Assembly: GCA_964415525.1 (NCBI GenBank)
Contig: CAYQAS010000087.1
Location: forward strand, 1 to 18,183
Reading direction: 5' to 3'
Source of the DNA: CAZPUI01 sp964415525
Lineage (GTDB): Bacteria; Acidobacteriota; Holophagae; Holophagales; Holophagaceae
DNA: 18,183 nucleotides
The position numbers and the translations under genes are program-made. Positions 6,084-14,641 of this stretch are shown piece after piece. Positions within the stretch are counted from its first letter, which is position 1, and the number at the start of each line of letters is the position of its first letter. Below the pieces are notes generated by a model, which did not search any database, was not told where the DNA came from, and saw only the letters and a list, made by a program, of their open reading frames with translations.

Positions 6084-9000
6084 TCAGGACGTGATGCGCG
6101 ACGGCAGCGAGTGGTTGCGCAGGCCCGAGAGCTTCAGGGGGTTGAAGCCGCTCACCATGCGGAAGTAGAACTTCGCGGGGTGGGGGTAGGTCTCCTCCCG
6201 CTGGGGTTCCTTGGAGGCGCGGTTGCTGAAGGACTGGGGCACCCGGAAACGCCACTCCAGCAGGGACTGGCCGCCCCGGGGCTCGATCCGGGCCTGGTCC
6301 AGCATCCGCATCAGGCCCATGCGGCCGTTGCAGTTGGAGACGGTGGCGCTGGCGCCCTCGTTGGAGACCACCTGGATCCGGCCCCCCTGGGAATTGCCGT
6401 TGGGCCACGTAAATTGAGCCCAGCGCTCCGCACCGTTCCGGTATTCCAGGCGCTGTGCGTCGAGTTCGAGCACCGTCTCGCGGATCTTGGGGGTGGGCAG
6501 GGCCTGGAGTTCAAAGCGGCAGACATCACCGTCTCCGAGAGCCTCCGCTGCCTGCAGGAGCCGGGAGATGCTGTTCACCACGGAGGGGCTGATGCGCACC
6601 TCGGGCCAGCTGGAACTGCGCACCGCCAGGGTGTCGCCCCGGCGCACCACCAGGGAACCCAGCGTGTTCGTGACGAAGCGGGGCAGGTTGCCCTCGCCGG
6701 GTTTCAGGAACTTGACGATCTCCGAGATGGCGGCCTCGTTGCTCGCGTCGGAGAAGGGGTACTTCCCGGCGAGGTTGCTCCAGGCGCCCATCACCTGCTG
6801 GTTCCAGGCCCGGTTCAGGTCCTGCTCCACCAGGGGCACCAGGGACTGGCAGCTCATGGTGAGGGGGCGCAGCAGCAGCGGCCGGGCCAGGGTGCGGCCC
6901 GTCTCTCCGGCGTTCGCCATCAGGGTGTTGTCCACAAAGGTCTGGGCTTCGGCAAGCTCCGAGCCGCTGCCCGCCAGGGTCGCCTGGAAGAGCTGGCGCG
7001 CCGCCTGACCCGGATCCCCGCCTCCGGCCAGGGAGGCCATGCGACCTTTGACCTTCAGCAGGAGTTCGAAGTAGCCGTCCAGGGGCGAGCGTCCGTTGAC
7101 CGGTGTCGTGAGGTTGGCCAGGAAGGCGAAGCGGCCTCCCACTTCGCCAAGCGCGGCGCCAGCCTCCGGAGCGGCAGGCGTCGCCGGGCCCAGGAGCCGA
7201 GCGGTGCGCTCCAGCACCTGGTTCTTCACGCTGTCCACGGTCTTGCTGATCTGGGAGGGGTTGTCCCAGATGGTCTCCTGCGCGGCCCGGGCGAAGAGCA
7301 GGCGGATGGGGGAACGCTGCAGGTCCGCGAGGCGGCCCAGGGCTTCCGCCGCCTTGTCGCCGCCCTCGAAGGGCTGGATGGCGACGCCCGTGAGGAAGCG
7401 CTCCCATTCCTTGATGTAGTCGGCTTTGTAGAGGGCGAGGAGCTTGGCGTGGTTCTCCGCCTGGGTGCCGAGGCGGGTGAGGTCGTTGTCCAGGGCGGAG
7501 GCGAGCACCCAGTCCGTGCCCTTGAACTTGCCTTCGCTGGCTTCCTGCAGGGTCGCCTTGATATAGCCGTTCCAGCCCTCGAGCGTGAAGCTCCCCCCCA
7601 CGGTGCTGCTGCCCGCCACCAGATCGAGGTCCTTGCCGTCGAGGATCACGCCCACGGTGAGGCTGCGGAAGCGCGCGTTGCCGCGGCTCTTGATCTCGCC
7701 GTAGATGCGCTCGAAAGGCGAGTGGTTCTGGGAATCGCCTGCCAGGCGGGTGCGCATACGCGACACGAGGTCCGACTGGGTCTCGATGAGGGGAAGGTCC
7801 TGTTCCTTGAGCTGGGTGACATAGAAGGCGACCGTCCGCTCCGCTGCCCGGCGCAGTTCCGCGATGGGGGTGCTGCCCGCCTGGGATTCCAGCCACGGTG
7901 CCCAGTGGCGGGGCAGCTGATTGGCGAGGTGGCTGGCATCCATCACGTCCCGCTGTTGAAGCATCAGATAGCTCTTCAGCGTGTTGTAGGCGGCCTCATG
8001 GGGCTGCTCCTGGGAGGCCTCCGTGTTCGCGGGGGCTGCGTCCACGGGGATCTCGCCGAGGAAGGCGCGCATGCGCTCCTCGAGGTTCGCCTTCACCGGC
8101 GAGAGCATCAGGGTGCGCAGACCGCGGTAGTAGGTGGCGCGCAGACCCTTCTCCAGGTCATGGCCCCGGTAGAGTCCCCAGCGCATGCTCCACGGAGCGC
8201 CTTCCTCCCGATGGTGCTGCAGTTGTTCGATGCGCCCCTGCAGCATCTGGAGTGTTCGCAGCCGGATGCCGAGGGAAGGGTCCTGGTCCATGAGCTTGGC
8301 TGCCAGGGCCTGCTCCTGCTGGACCTCCTGGATGAGCTTCTGGTTCAGCACGAAGGACAGGGTCCAGGTGCCGGCGAGGGCGGCGATGGCCAGCACACCC
8401 GCCGCGAGACTGAGCATCCGCCCGTGGCTTCGACGACGGCTGGAGCCCCGCCCCACGAGATAGCGGTCCGGGAAGACAACCTTGCGGAAGAGGGATTCGA
8501 GGAAGTAGGACCGGCCCGTGGTACGGCTGTCCGCAGCGGCGGTGGCGCGGCCCAGGCCGAAGCTCTGGGTCAGGCGCTGGGCGGCGGCGTGCTCGGGCTC
8601 CCCGGCCTGCAGGGCGCTGGTGAAGTAGAACCCACGGATGAGGGGGCGGTGGTGGTACGGATCCTCCTCCACCAGGCATTCCACGAGCTTGAGCACCGCA
8701 GGACGCAGGCTGTTGAACTCGATGGGGAAGGCGAAGAGGGCGGGGCGGCCCAGGTTGCTGCGGTTGTGGGCCAGGCGGTCCAGGCCGGACTGCTCGAGGC
8801 CTTTGCTGAGGGTGTCGAACTGGGCCGCGACGGTCGCCACGGCATCGAACGTGGTGTTCTGTTCGTGGGTGAGGCTCGCGCCCCAGACCTGCTGGCACTC
8901 CTCGGGGCTGAGGTCCTGGAAGAAGGAGCGGAAACCCGCCAGCAGGTCGAGCTTGGTGAAGACGAGGTAGACCGGCACCTTCATGCCGAAGGCATCCTCC

Positions 9001-9722
9001 AGCTCGTGGATCCGCTGCCGAAGCTGCTGGGCATAGGCGGCGAAGGCCTCACCCTGGTGCTTCTGGAGTTCGGGCAGACTCACGGCCATGAGCACGCCGT
9101 TCAGGGGCGCCTTCGGGCGGTATTTTTTGAGCAGCTTCAGGAATTCGAGCCACTCAGGGCGGTCCTCCCGCTGGGTGGAATAGCGCCCCGCAGTGTCGAG
9201 CAGCACGCCCTCCGTGGAGAAGAACCAGTCGCAGTCCCGGGTGCCGCCGATGCCCTGAATGGCCACGGTGCCCTTGCCCGCAAGCGGGAACTTCAAGCCG
9301 GACTGCTGGATGGCGCAGCTCTTACCTGCCGCAGGGTGCCCCAGGATCATGTACCAGGGCAGCTCGTAGAGGGCCGCGCGGCCCCGGGTCTTGCCGAGGT
9401 TGGAGGTCTTCAGCGTCGTGATGGCGCCGAGCAGGCGCTTGCGCAGTTGGGCCATCTCCGCCCGCTGCTCTGGAGAGGCCGCGATCACCGCCTCGTCCGC
9501 ATTGCGGCGGAGCATGCGCTCCAGCAGCAGGGAGGAACGATCCGCTAGGAACTTGCCCACCATGAGCGTGACCACCCACAGCAGCATCAGCAGGAAGATC
9601 ACGCCGAAGCGCGCTTCCGCGCTGCGCAGGCCCATAAGGCTCCCGGCGAACCAGACGACGCCGATCAGGATCAGGAAGATCAGGGCCGTGATGACTTTGG
9701 AGTTCAGGAGTGCGCGTTTCAT
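6084..9722 (-). CDS. tssM: TssM (IcmF/VasK) inner-membrane complex protein
   Basis: This 1212-residue protein is the large inner-membrane subunit that spans the periplasm and contacts TssJ and TssL. Two membrane helices lie at about residues 9-30 and 40-57, and a third near 436-458 (AAGVLAIAALAGTW). The cytoplasmic domain between them is a GTPase-like module with Walker A GHPAAGKS (128-135) and LLDTAGR (174-180), so nucleotide binding may be retained; this varies among TssM proteins. Beyond the third helix is the long periplasmic part, ending with a beta-rich domain (SLLEWRFRVPQ) that binds TssJ. Length is normal. The ATG overlaps the TGA of the upstream peptidase gene in an ATGA junction, with GAGGA 7 nt upstream. 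The same frame is open for 300 more codons upstream, but that stretch is a shadow of the peptidase gene. Confidence 0.97.
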   Translation of the reverse strand: MKRALLNSKVITALIFLILIGVVWFAGSLMGLRSAEARFGVIFLLMLLWVVTLMVGKFLADRSSLLLERMLRRNADEAVIAASPEQRAEMAQLRKRLLGAITTLKTSNLGKTRGRAALYELPWYMILGHPAAGKSCAIQQSGLKFPLAGKGTVAIQGIGGTRDCDWFFSTEGVLLDTAGRYSTQREDRPEWLEFLKLLKKYRPKAPLNGVLMAVSLPELQKHQGEAFAAYAQQLRQRIHELEDAFGMKVPVYLVFTKLDLLAGFRSFFQDLSPEECQQVWGASLTHEQNTTFDAVATVAAQFDTLSKGLEQSGLDRLAHNRSNLGRPALFAFPIEFNSLRPAVLKLVECLVEEDPYHHRPLIRGFYFTSALQAGEPEHAAAQRLTQSFGLGRATAAADSRTTGRSYFLESLFRKVVFPDRYLVGRGSSRRRSHGRMLSLAAGVLAIAALAGTWTLSFVLNQKLIQEVQQEQALAAKLMDQDPSLGIRLRTLQMLQGRIEQLQHHREEGAPWSMRWGLYRGHDLEKGLRATYYRGLRTLMLSPVKANLEERMRAFLGEIPVDAAPANTEASQEQPHEAAYNTLKSYLMLQQRDVMDASHLANQLPRHWAPWLESQAGSTPIAELRRAAERTVAFYVTQLKEQDLPLIETQSDLVSRMRTRLAGDSQNHSPFERIYGEIKSRGNARFRSLTVGVILDGKDLDLVAGSSTVGGSFTLEGWNGYIKATLQEASEGKFKGTDWVLASALDNDLTRLGTQAENHAKLLALYKADYIKEWERFLTGVAIQPFEGGDKAAEALGRLADLQRSPIRLLFARAAQETIWDNPSQISKTVDSVKNQVLERTARLLGPATPAAPEAGAALGEVGGRFAFLANLTTPVNGRSPLDGYFELLLKVKGRMASLAGGGDPGQAARQLFQATLAGSGSELAEAQTFVDNTLMANAGETGRTLARPLLLRPLTMSCQSLVPLVEQDLNRAWNQQVMGAWSNLAGKYPFSDASNEAAISEIVKFLKPGEGNLPRFVTNTLGSLVVRRGDTLAVRSSSWPEVRISPSVVNSISRLLQAAEALGDGDVCRFELQALPTPKIRETVLELDAQRLEYRNGAERWAQFTWPNGNSQGGRIQVVSNEGASATVSNCNGRMGLMRMLDQARIEPRGGQSLLEWRFRVPQSFSNRASKEPQREETYPHPAKFYFRMVSGFNPLKLSGLRNHSLPSRITS

Positions 9723-10552
9723 TCGGTGTCCTCGGTGGCTTGGTAGGTCTTGATCGAGGCGCGCCGGGAGGCGCGGCTTTCCACGTGGCCCAGATCCCGC
9801 ATGGCCCAGCGCCCGCCCCAGACGAGGCCGAGCTCTTCTGCCGTCCGGCCCAGGGCTTCGTAGCCCGCAGCGGCCCAGGGGTCCCGCTCGGAGATCACGA
9901 GGCGGCCGTCCCGGGAGAAGGCGATGTCCGCGGCCATGCCGAACTGGTGTCGGCTCTGGCCGGCGCGGGCATGGGTGACATGGGTGCCCTGGCTCGCCAG
10001 AAGATCCTGACGCTCGGGGCTCCGGTAGCCCTCCAGGAGCACCAGGGTGTAGCCCTGCTGCTTCATCCGCTCGAAGAGGTGGAGGGTGATCTGGGTGAAG
10101 GCCGGATCCAGCTTGGCCCAATCGCGGTCGGCGGTGCGGAGGTCCGCCCGCTCGGGGATGATGAAGAAGGACGGCGGGAGCGGAGGCGGCGGTACCAGGC
10201 GTTCGGGATTCAGCTCGGTGCGGACTCGGCCTTCGTGCGCCAAGGTCGTGCCTTCCACAGGCGCCAGCACCACGCTCCGGCTGAATTGCAGCACGAAGGC
10301 GATGGCGGCTCCGGTGAGCAGCAGCGGCAGCAGGATCCAACGCGCCGTGCCCGGGGGCAGGCGCTTCGGCAGTTGAAGCCGCGGCATTCTGAACTGCGGC
10401 ATCCGGAAGCGGGGCCAGGGCGCGGACGCCGCTCGGGGCCTCGGTTCCACCGGCGCCGGGGGCGCCAGGAAGAAGCGCCAGCCCACCCACAGGAGCAGGC
10501 CCAGCATCAGCAGCATGCCGATCACGAGGGAGATGGGAGCGAGGGGCGTCAT
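9719..10552 (-). CDS. Membrane-anchored M15 (VanY/TagX-like) peptidoglycan peptidase
   Basis: This 277-residue protein is predicted to cut peptidoglycan stem peptides. The C-terminal domain (about 140-260) has the full M15 site: EGYRSPE with Arg177, SRHQFGMAADIAF with zinc ligands His202 and Asp209, and GGRWAMRDLGHVES with catalytic Asp253 and zinc ligand His256. Two hydrophobic segments lie at 5-29 and 72-90, and between them is a strongly basic, Pro-rich loop with near-repeats (FRMPQ, FRMPR, LQLPK). By the positive-inside rule that loop is cytoplasmic and the catalytic domain periplasmic. Acinetobacter TagX is also an M15 enzyme in a T6SS locus and is needed for assembly, so a role in opening the wall for TssJLM is likely. 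Its stop overlaps the tssM start (ATGA). The start is uncertain: ATG 10552 was chosen, and an in-frame TTG at 10579 would add nine residues; neither has a clear ribosome site. Confidence 0.85.
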   Translation of the reverse strand: MTPLAPISLVIGMLLMLGLLLWVGWRFFLAPPAPVEPRPRAASAPWPRFRMPQFRMPRLQLPKRLPPGTARWILLPLLLTGAAIAFVLQFSRSVVLAPVEGTTLAHEGRVRTELNPERLVPPPPLPPSFFIIPERADLRTADRDWAKLDPAFTQITLHLFERMKQQGYTLVLLEGYRSPERQDLLASQGTHVTHARAGQSRHQFGMAADIAFSRDGRLVISERDPWAAAGYEALGRTAEELGLVWGGRWAMRDLGHVESRASRRASIKTYQATEDTE

Positions 10553-10614
10553 GGATTTGAGGTATGGGCGGGCATTCAAAAGGGGTGGGTGGGAGATGAC
10601 GGTCGGCGGTCGCT

Positions 10615-11616
10615 TCAGGCAAGCAGCGGGTAGGTGACGTCCTCCCGGTGACCCGACAGGGGCTGGGTGGTGAGCCAGGTGTCGAGGCCCAGGCGCGGGC
10701 CGTTCGGCTCGAGGCGGGGCGGATGGATGCCCTCCGCTTCCACCAGCAGTGCTAAATCGCAGGCCAGGGAGAGGCCGAGGCTGTGGCGGAGGAATCGCGT
10801 CAGGCTCTGGGCGATCTCACCTCCCGGAAGGAAGGTCGAAATCTTGTCTGCCGCCAGCGGTCCGATGCGGAGCCGGAGCTTGCTCTGGCGGTCCCAGACC
10901 CGTGAACCGACGAAAGCGTCCTGGCCCAGGGTCATGCCGGTCCGGCCCAGGCAGCTCTGGTCCGCTTCGGAGAGGTGGACCCATTGACCGACAAACTGCT
11001 CCAGCACCACAGGGCGTCCGATCCACCCCGAGAGGGCCAGGGCGAGGCCGCTGGCGGAGGGCACGCGGCGGGCCAGGGTGCCCGCGAAGTAGGCCAGGGT
11101 GTGGCCGGGCAGGGGCTGGCGTTCGGGGTTCTGCCCCCCGGCCAGATCCATCACATGCTGGGTGAAGGACGACTCCCCCGTCAGCTCGTGGGCGTGCCAG
11201 AACCGGCTCTTCCGCCAGGCCTCTGCCAGAAGGGCGATGGCCCGGTGGCTGAAGAGGTCGAGGAAACGATGGAGGCCTTCGTCATGGTGATGCGCCCGGC
11301 GGTCCTGGACCATCTCCGTGTAAGGGGACGGGAGCACGCCGGAGGGGCCGGTGAGGCCCATGAAGGCCACTTCGAGCTCATCCACGGGTTGGCCGGTGGC
11401 TTCCATGGTTTGATACCGGGCGACCTCGCTCGGCGGAAAGGCCAGGGTGCCTACGGTGCGGAACCGCAGCTTTGAAGGCAGGCCGCCCTGCGCCCGCTCG
11501 GCGGCAGGCTGCATGAGGCAGAGCAGTCGCAGGGCCTGGAAGAACCCGAAGCGGTAGGGCTCCCGTCCGAGACGGGCCCTCAGATCAAGGGGGTGTCGCC
11601 GGCGCGTGGGGGCCAT
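10615..11616 (-). CDS. tssG: TssG (ImpH/VasB) baseplate protein
   Basis: This 333-residue protein is part of the TssK-TssF-TssG-TssE baseplate wedge, where TssG and two TssF copies form the core heterotrimer. Recognition rests on the N-terminal segment REPYRFGFFQALRLL, then LRFRTVGTLAFPPSEV, the family's MGLTGPSGVLPSPYTEMVQD, the motif FLDLFSHRAIALLAEAWRKS, and near the end LRIGPLAADKISTFLPGGE followed by a C-terminal domain of normal size. I chose ATG 11616-11614, which gives a family-typical length and has GGCGAGG upstream. It overlaps the end of tssF by 37 nt, longer than the other junctions here. The frame stays open further upstream inside tssF, but that part is Pro/Arg-rich shadow sequence. 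Confidence 0.95.
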   Translation of the reverse strand: MAPTRRRHPLDLRARLGREPYRFGFFQALRLLCLMQPAAERAQGGLPSKLRFRTVGTLAFPPSEVARYQTMEATGQPVDELEVAFMGLTGPSGVLPSPYTEMVQDRRAHHHDEGLHRFLDLFSHRAIALLAEAWRKSRFWHAHELTGESSFTQHVMDLAGGQNPERQPLPGHTLAYFAGTLARRVPSASGLALALSGWIGRPVVLEQFVGQWVHLSEADQSCLGRTGMTLGQDAFVGSRVWDRQSKLRLRIGPLAADKISTFLPGGEIAQSLTRFLRHSLGLSLACDLALLVEAEGIHPPRLEPNGPRLGLDTWLTTQPLSGHREDVTYPLLA

Positions 11617-13439
11617 GATGCAACCTCGCCTTCCCGCTGCAGCGTGTGCAGATGGAAGCGGATGAAGCTGTTGGGGGGGCAGCAGTGCGCCAGGTAGCGC
11701 TCGATCACCGAAGCGAAGAGCAGCAGGTTGGCACCGCTGAAACAGGTCTCGTCGAAGGTGGCGTGGACTTCGGTGCCCCGCACGAAGGTGGCGAAGCTCT
11801 GGCCTGGTAGGCGGGCCGTGCCTGGGCGGGCCTCGATGTGGTGGATGCCGAGGATCTGCCGGGTGGAGAGGCTTGACTGGGTCAGGTTGTAGAGCTGGAG
11901 CATCTCCTGAAGGGGCTCCTTGCCATGGGCGAGGAGGGACGTCTGCTGGCTGGTGAGGTGGGAGATGAGCCGCCAGCGGAACCCGCGTTTGTCCGGGGGG
12001 CGCAGGGTGGGCGTGCATTTCCGGAGCAGGGCGCACTGCTTCACCACTGCATGTCCGGGAAGGGCGAAGGCCTCCGAGGCGACCTCACTGTTCCCGCCGA
12101 AGGCGAGCTGCTCCGGCATGTCACGGTTGGTGCAGGTCAGGCGCAGGCTGAGCACTTCGCTCTCGGGGCGCACCGACTTGAAATCCAGGTCCACCAGGGA
12201 CAGCTGCACCTGCGTGCCGCGGTCTCCCGGGAGGGCGCTGGTCTCCCGGCTTGCATACCAGTAGAAGCGCGGCGGGGCTTCGGTTACGGGGTGGCCGAGG
12301 GCATAGAAGGGATGCACCGGTGTGCCAGAGGTGAGACTCGCGGAACTCTCGGTGTGGACCACCGAATCGATGCTGCTCACCTCATAGGCTTCCGGGCGCC
12401 GGTGATCCGGCAGCACGGGATAGCTGGTGCGCTGGTGGGTGACTCGGATGGGCTCCGCCGCCTGGGAGAACAGGTTGACGATGGGGGTGCAGCCCAGCCT
12501 GAACTGGCCCGCTCCCAGCTGCCGGGCGAGGCGGGCGTGGCGTTCGGAATCCCCGTAGCGCTTCAGGTGGAACTGCAGCGTCCGGCGCTTGCCCGGCAGG
12601 GCGCGAATGCGCTGGTGATCGAGGCCGCTCACTTCCATGAAATGGAATTTGTCGGGAAAGGCGAAGTATTCCGAGAGCAGCCGGTACCCCGGCAGGCTGC
12701 GCGGATCCTGGTCCAACAGGCCCTCCTGGGACTCGAAGCCCATGGGACGCAGGGCCGTGCGGTCCAGGCGGATCTCCCGGGCGGGATCGCCGGAGCCGTC
12801 GCTGATCCGGACTTCTAGGGTTTCCGCGAAGAGCAGCTCGTAGAGCAGGCTCACGAGGCCGGGTTCGCCGTCCAGGAAGAAGGCCAAGTTCGAGATGGGC
12901 AGGGTTGAGAAGCAGACACCGCCGAGGGTCTCCAGCTCCAGGGTGATGGCCGCCTGGGCATCGCTCGTACGGCGCAGGTGCTCGGAGGCCACCGCCAGAT
13001 CGAGTCCCGCCCGTGCCACTCGGAGGGGCCACAGCTCCACCTCGAAGCAGGTGCGGAACTGGCATCGCACCCCTTGAACCGCCGGAGAAAGGACCGTCTG
13101 GTGGCGAGGGACGACGTAGCGCCCGGTGATCTCCGGCTTGTCCTCGTCCATCTGGAACTGGAGGATGCTGGCGGAAGGGATGGGCCGCGTGTAATGCGGG
13201 TAGAGCACCTGCAGGAACGCTTCGGAGATCTCGGAATAGTCCTCGTCCAGGCGGTGGTGGACGCGTGAAGCGAGGAAGGCGAAGGCCTCCAACAGGCGCT
13301 CCACATGGGGATCCTCGCATTGGTCCTGCTCCAGCATCAGGCGCCGGGCGATCTTGGGATGACGCGTGGCAAACTCCCCCGCGTGGGTCCGCAGGAAGCT
13401 GAGCTCGCGCTCGTAGTAGGGCAGCAGGGCGTCCAGCAT
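11580..13439 (-). CDS. tssF: TssF (ImpG/VasA) baseplate protein
   Basis: This 619-residue protein is the large baseplate wedge subunit. The N-terminus MLDALLPYYERELSFLRTHA followed by GEFATRHPKIARRL and the helix with HVERLLEAFAFLASRVHHRL is diagnostic of the family. Further landmarks are ILQFQMDEDKPEITGRYVVP, the central beta-rich region, and the C-terminal RWRLISHLTSQQTSL with ASVIERYLAHCCPPNSFIRF. Length is normal (about 590-630). Its ATG shares one base with the tssE stop (TGATG), so the two are translationally coupled, and its 3' end overlaps tssG by 37 nt. Confidence 0.97.
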   Translation of the reverse strand: MLDALLPYYERELSFLRTHAGEFATRHPKIARRLMLEQDQCEDPHVERLLEAFAFLASRVHHRLDEDYSEISEAFLQVLYPHYTRPIPSASILQFQMDEDKPEITGRYVVPRHQTVLSPAVQGVRCQFRTCFEVELWPLRVARAGLDLAVASEHLRRTSDAQAAITLELETLGGVCFSTLPISNLAFFLDGEPGLVSLLYELLFAETLEVRISDGSGDPAREIRLDRTALRPMGFESQEGLLDQDPRSLPGYRLLSEYFAFPDKFHFMEVSGLDHQRIRALPGKRRTLQFHLKRYGDSERHARLARQLGAGQFRLGCTPIVNLFSQAAEPIRVTHQRTSYPVLPDHRRPEAYEVSSIDSVVHTESSASLTSGTPVHPFYALGHPVTEAPPRFYWYASRETSALPGDRGTQVQLSLVDLDFKSVRPESEVLSLRLTCTNRDMPEQLAFGGNSEVASEAFALPGHAVVKQCALLRKCTPTLRPPDKRGFRWRLISHLTSQQTSLLAHGKEPLQEMLQLYNLTQSSLSTRQILGIHHIEARPGTARLPGQSFATFVRGTEVHATFDETCFSGANLLLFASVIERYLAHCCPPNSFIRFHLHTLQREGEVASWPPRAGDTPLI

Positions 13440-13915
13440 CAGTGCTTCACCTGGCAGGAGCCGGTGGCCACCTGGAACTGGGCGTCGAAGCTGAGCGCGG
13501 GGCGCCCCGGGTGCAGCTCGAAGACCGCATCCACCCGGAAGTGCAGCATGCGGCTGCCGCTCCGCTCGCCATCGAGGGACACGCGGATCCGCCCCAGCCG
13601 AGGCTCGTGGTGTTCGATGGCCTCGGCGATGGACTCCTTGAGGCGGATCTGATGGTCGGGATTCCGCAGACTGAGCCCCGTGAAGTCCATGACGCCGTAG
13701 GTGAGGAGGGACCGCTTCGCCGCGGGATACGCATCCAGATCGCGCAGCTCGGAGAGGCAGTTCCGGCTGTTGAGCAGCAGCTCCAGATCCCGGGCGAGGG
13801 TCTGTTTGTAGCGGTTCAGGTCATGCCAGGTGGAGGCGGCATGGTCCCGCGCCTCGTCCGGCGCATCATCCAGCAGCCGGTCGAGGAACGTGGGAGGGCA
13901 GGAGGTCTGGGCCAC
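13439..13915 (-). CDS. tssE: TssE (gp25-like) baseplate protein
   Basis: This 158-residue protein resembles phage T4 gp25, the baseplate component that helps start sheath polymerisation. Visible family features are FLDRLLDD near the start, RYKQTLARDLELLLNSRNC (about 36-54), LLTYGVMDFTGLS (about 70-82), and AIEHHEPRLGRIRVSL (about 98-113). The start is a GTG (13915-13913), as no ATG fits upstream of the conserved part; a weak GAGAGG lies upstream inside tssL. It begins 5 nt after the tssL stop, and its own stop shares a base with the tssF start. Confidence 0.95.
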   Translation of the reverse strand: MAQTSCPPTFLDRLLDDAPDEARDHAASTWHDLNRYKQTLARDLELLLNSRNCLSELRDLDAYPAAKRSLLTYGVMDFTGLSLRNPDHQIRLKESIAEAIEHHEPRLGRIRVSLDGERSGSRMLHFRVDAVFELHPGRPALSFDAQFQVATGSCQVKH

Positions 13916-13920
13916 GACGC

Positions 13921-14631
13921 TCAGGCCTCTCCGCGGATCGCGGCGACCGCGCCACCCGTCGCACGCTGGGCCTGGCCCCGGAGCAGGACGTTGAACGTGA
14001 GGAAGATGCCAAGGGCCACCAGGAGAAGCAGGGCGTAGAAAGCGCCCAGGGGCAGCTCGTGGCGCAGGAATTCCTGGAACCGGAAGGTGGGCAGGGCACT
14101 CGGGGCGAATTCCGCGCGTCCACCGCGTACCTGGGCGATCTCCTGGCTGAGCCGCGTGATGAGGTAACCGAGCTTCTCGGAGCCCTCCAGCAGGTAGCGG
14201 CCTTGGAAGCCCAGGAGCAGGCAGGTGTGGTAGACCTCCAGCGTTTCCACGTTCCGGGTCGGGTCGAGACGCAGGTTCTCCAGGCGCTGGAAGAAGCCCT
14301 CGCCTGCGAGGTGTTCCCCGAAGTGCCGAAGCTGTAAGGGCTCCCGTTCCCAGGTGTCCCGCAGGGGCGAATCCACCGCCAGGATGATCTCGTCGGTCAG
14401 GGCGCAGAAGGCGTATTTGGCCTCCTGAATGGCGTCCGTCGGCTTCTCGAGGTCCCGGGCTTGGCGGTCGAAGTGGCTGAGGAGGGTGTCGAGGCGGGTG
14501 CTGAAGGTGCCGGCGTCCGAAGGCGTCTGGCCGTTCCGGATGAGGAACAGCAGGTAGATGCCGTCTTCCAGAAGATCCTTCAGGCTGGGGCAGACGGCGC
14601 CGGGGGCCGCGGCGGTGGGTTGCGTGTCCAT
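13921..14631 (-). CDS. tssL: TssL (DotU/IcmH-like) inner-membrane protein
   Basis: This 236-residue protein forms the inner-membrane complex with TssM and contacts the baseplate through its cytoplasmic domain. The DotU motif KYAFCALTDEIIL is at 72-84, followed by FGEHLAGEGFFQRLENLR (about 104-121) and EVYHTCLLLGFQGRYL (132-147). A single C-terminal membrane helix lies at about 195-217 (LGAFYALLLLVALGIF), giving the usual tail-anchored form. Only about 19 residues follow it, so there is no OmpA-like or SPOR peptidoglycan-binding domain; anchoring to the wall must come from another protein or be absent. It follows tssK by 10 nt and precedes tssE by 5 nt. Confidence 0.96.
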   Translation of the reverse strand: MDTQPTAAAPGAVCPSLKDLLEDGIYLLFLIRNGQTPSDAGTFSTRLDTLLSHFDRQARDLEKPTDAIQEAKYAFCALTDEIILAVDSPLRDTWEREPLQLRHFGEHLAGEGFFQRLENLRLDPTRNVETLEVYHTCLLLGFQGRYLLEGSEKLGYLITRLSQEIAQVRGGRAEFAPSALPTFRFQEFLRHELPLGAFYALLLLVALGIFLTFNVLLRGQAQRATGGAVAAIRGEA

Positions 14632-14641
14632 GGCGGGGCTT

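Noticed and set aside
5970..9548. A plus-strand open frame of about 1190 codons opposite tssM
   Set aside because: It is antisense to a clear tssM, rich in Gly/Ala/Glu/Val as expected from mirrored GC-rich codons, and shows no recognisable domain.
9723..10622. In-frame 300-codon extension upstream of tssM
   Set aside because: The translation is Pro/Arg/His-rich shadow sequence over the M15 peptidase gene. TssM's own N-terminus with its membrane helices starts at the ATG at 9722 in an ATGA junction.
11617..12036. In-frame extension upstream of tssG
   Set aside because: The translation is Pro/Arg/His-rich and lies over tssF. The ATG at 11616 gives the family's normal length and N-terminus.
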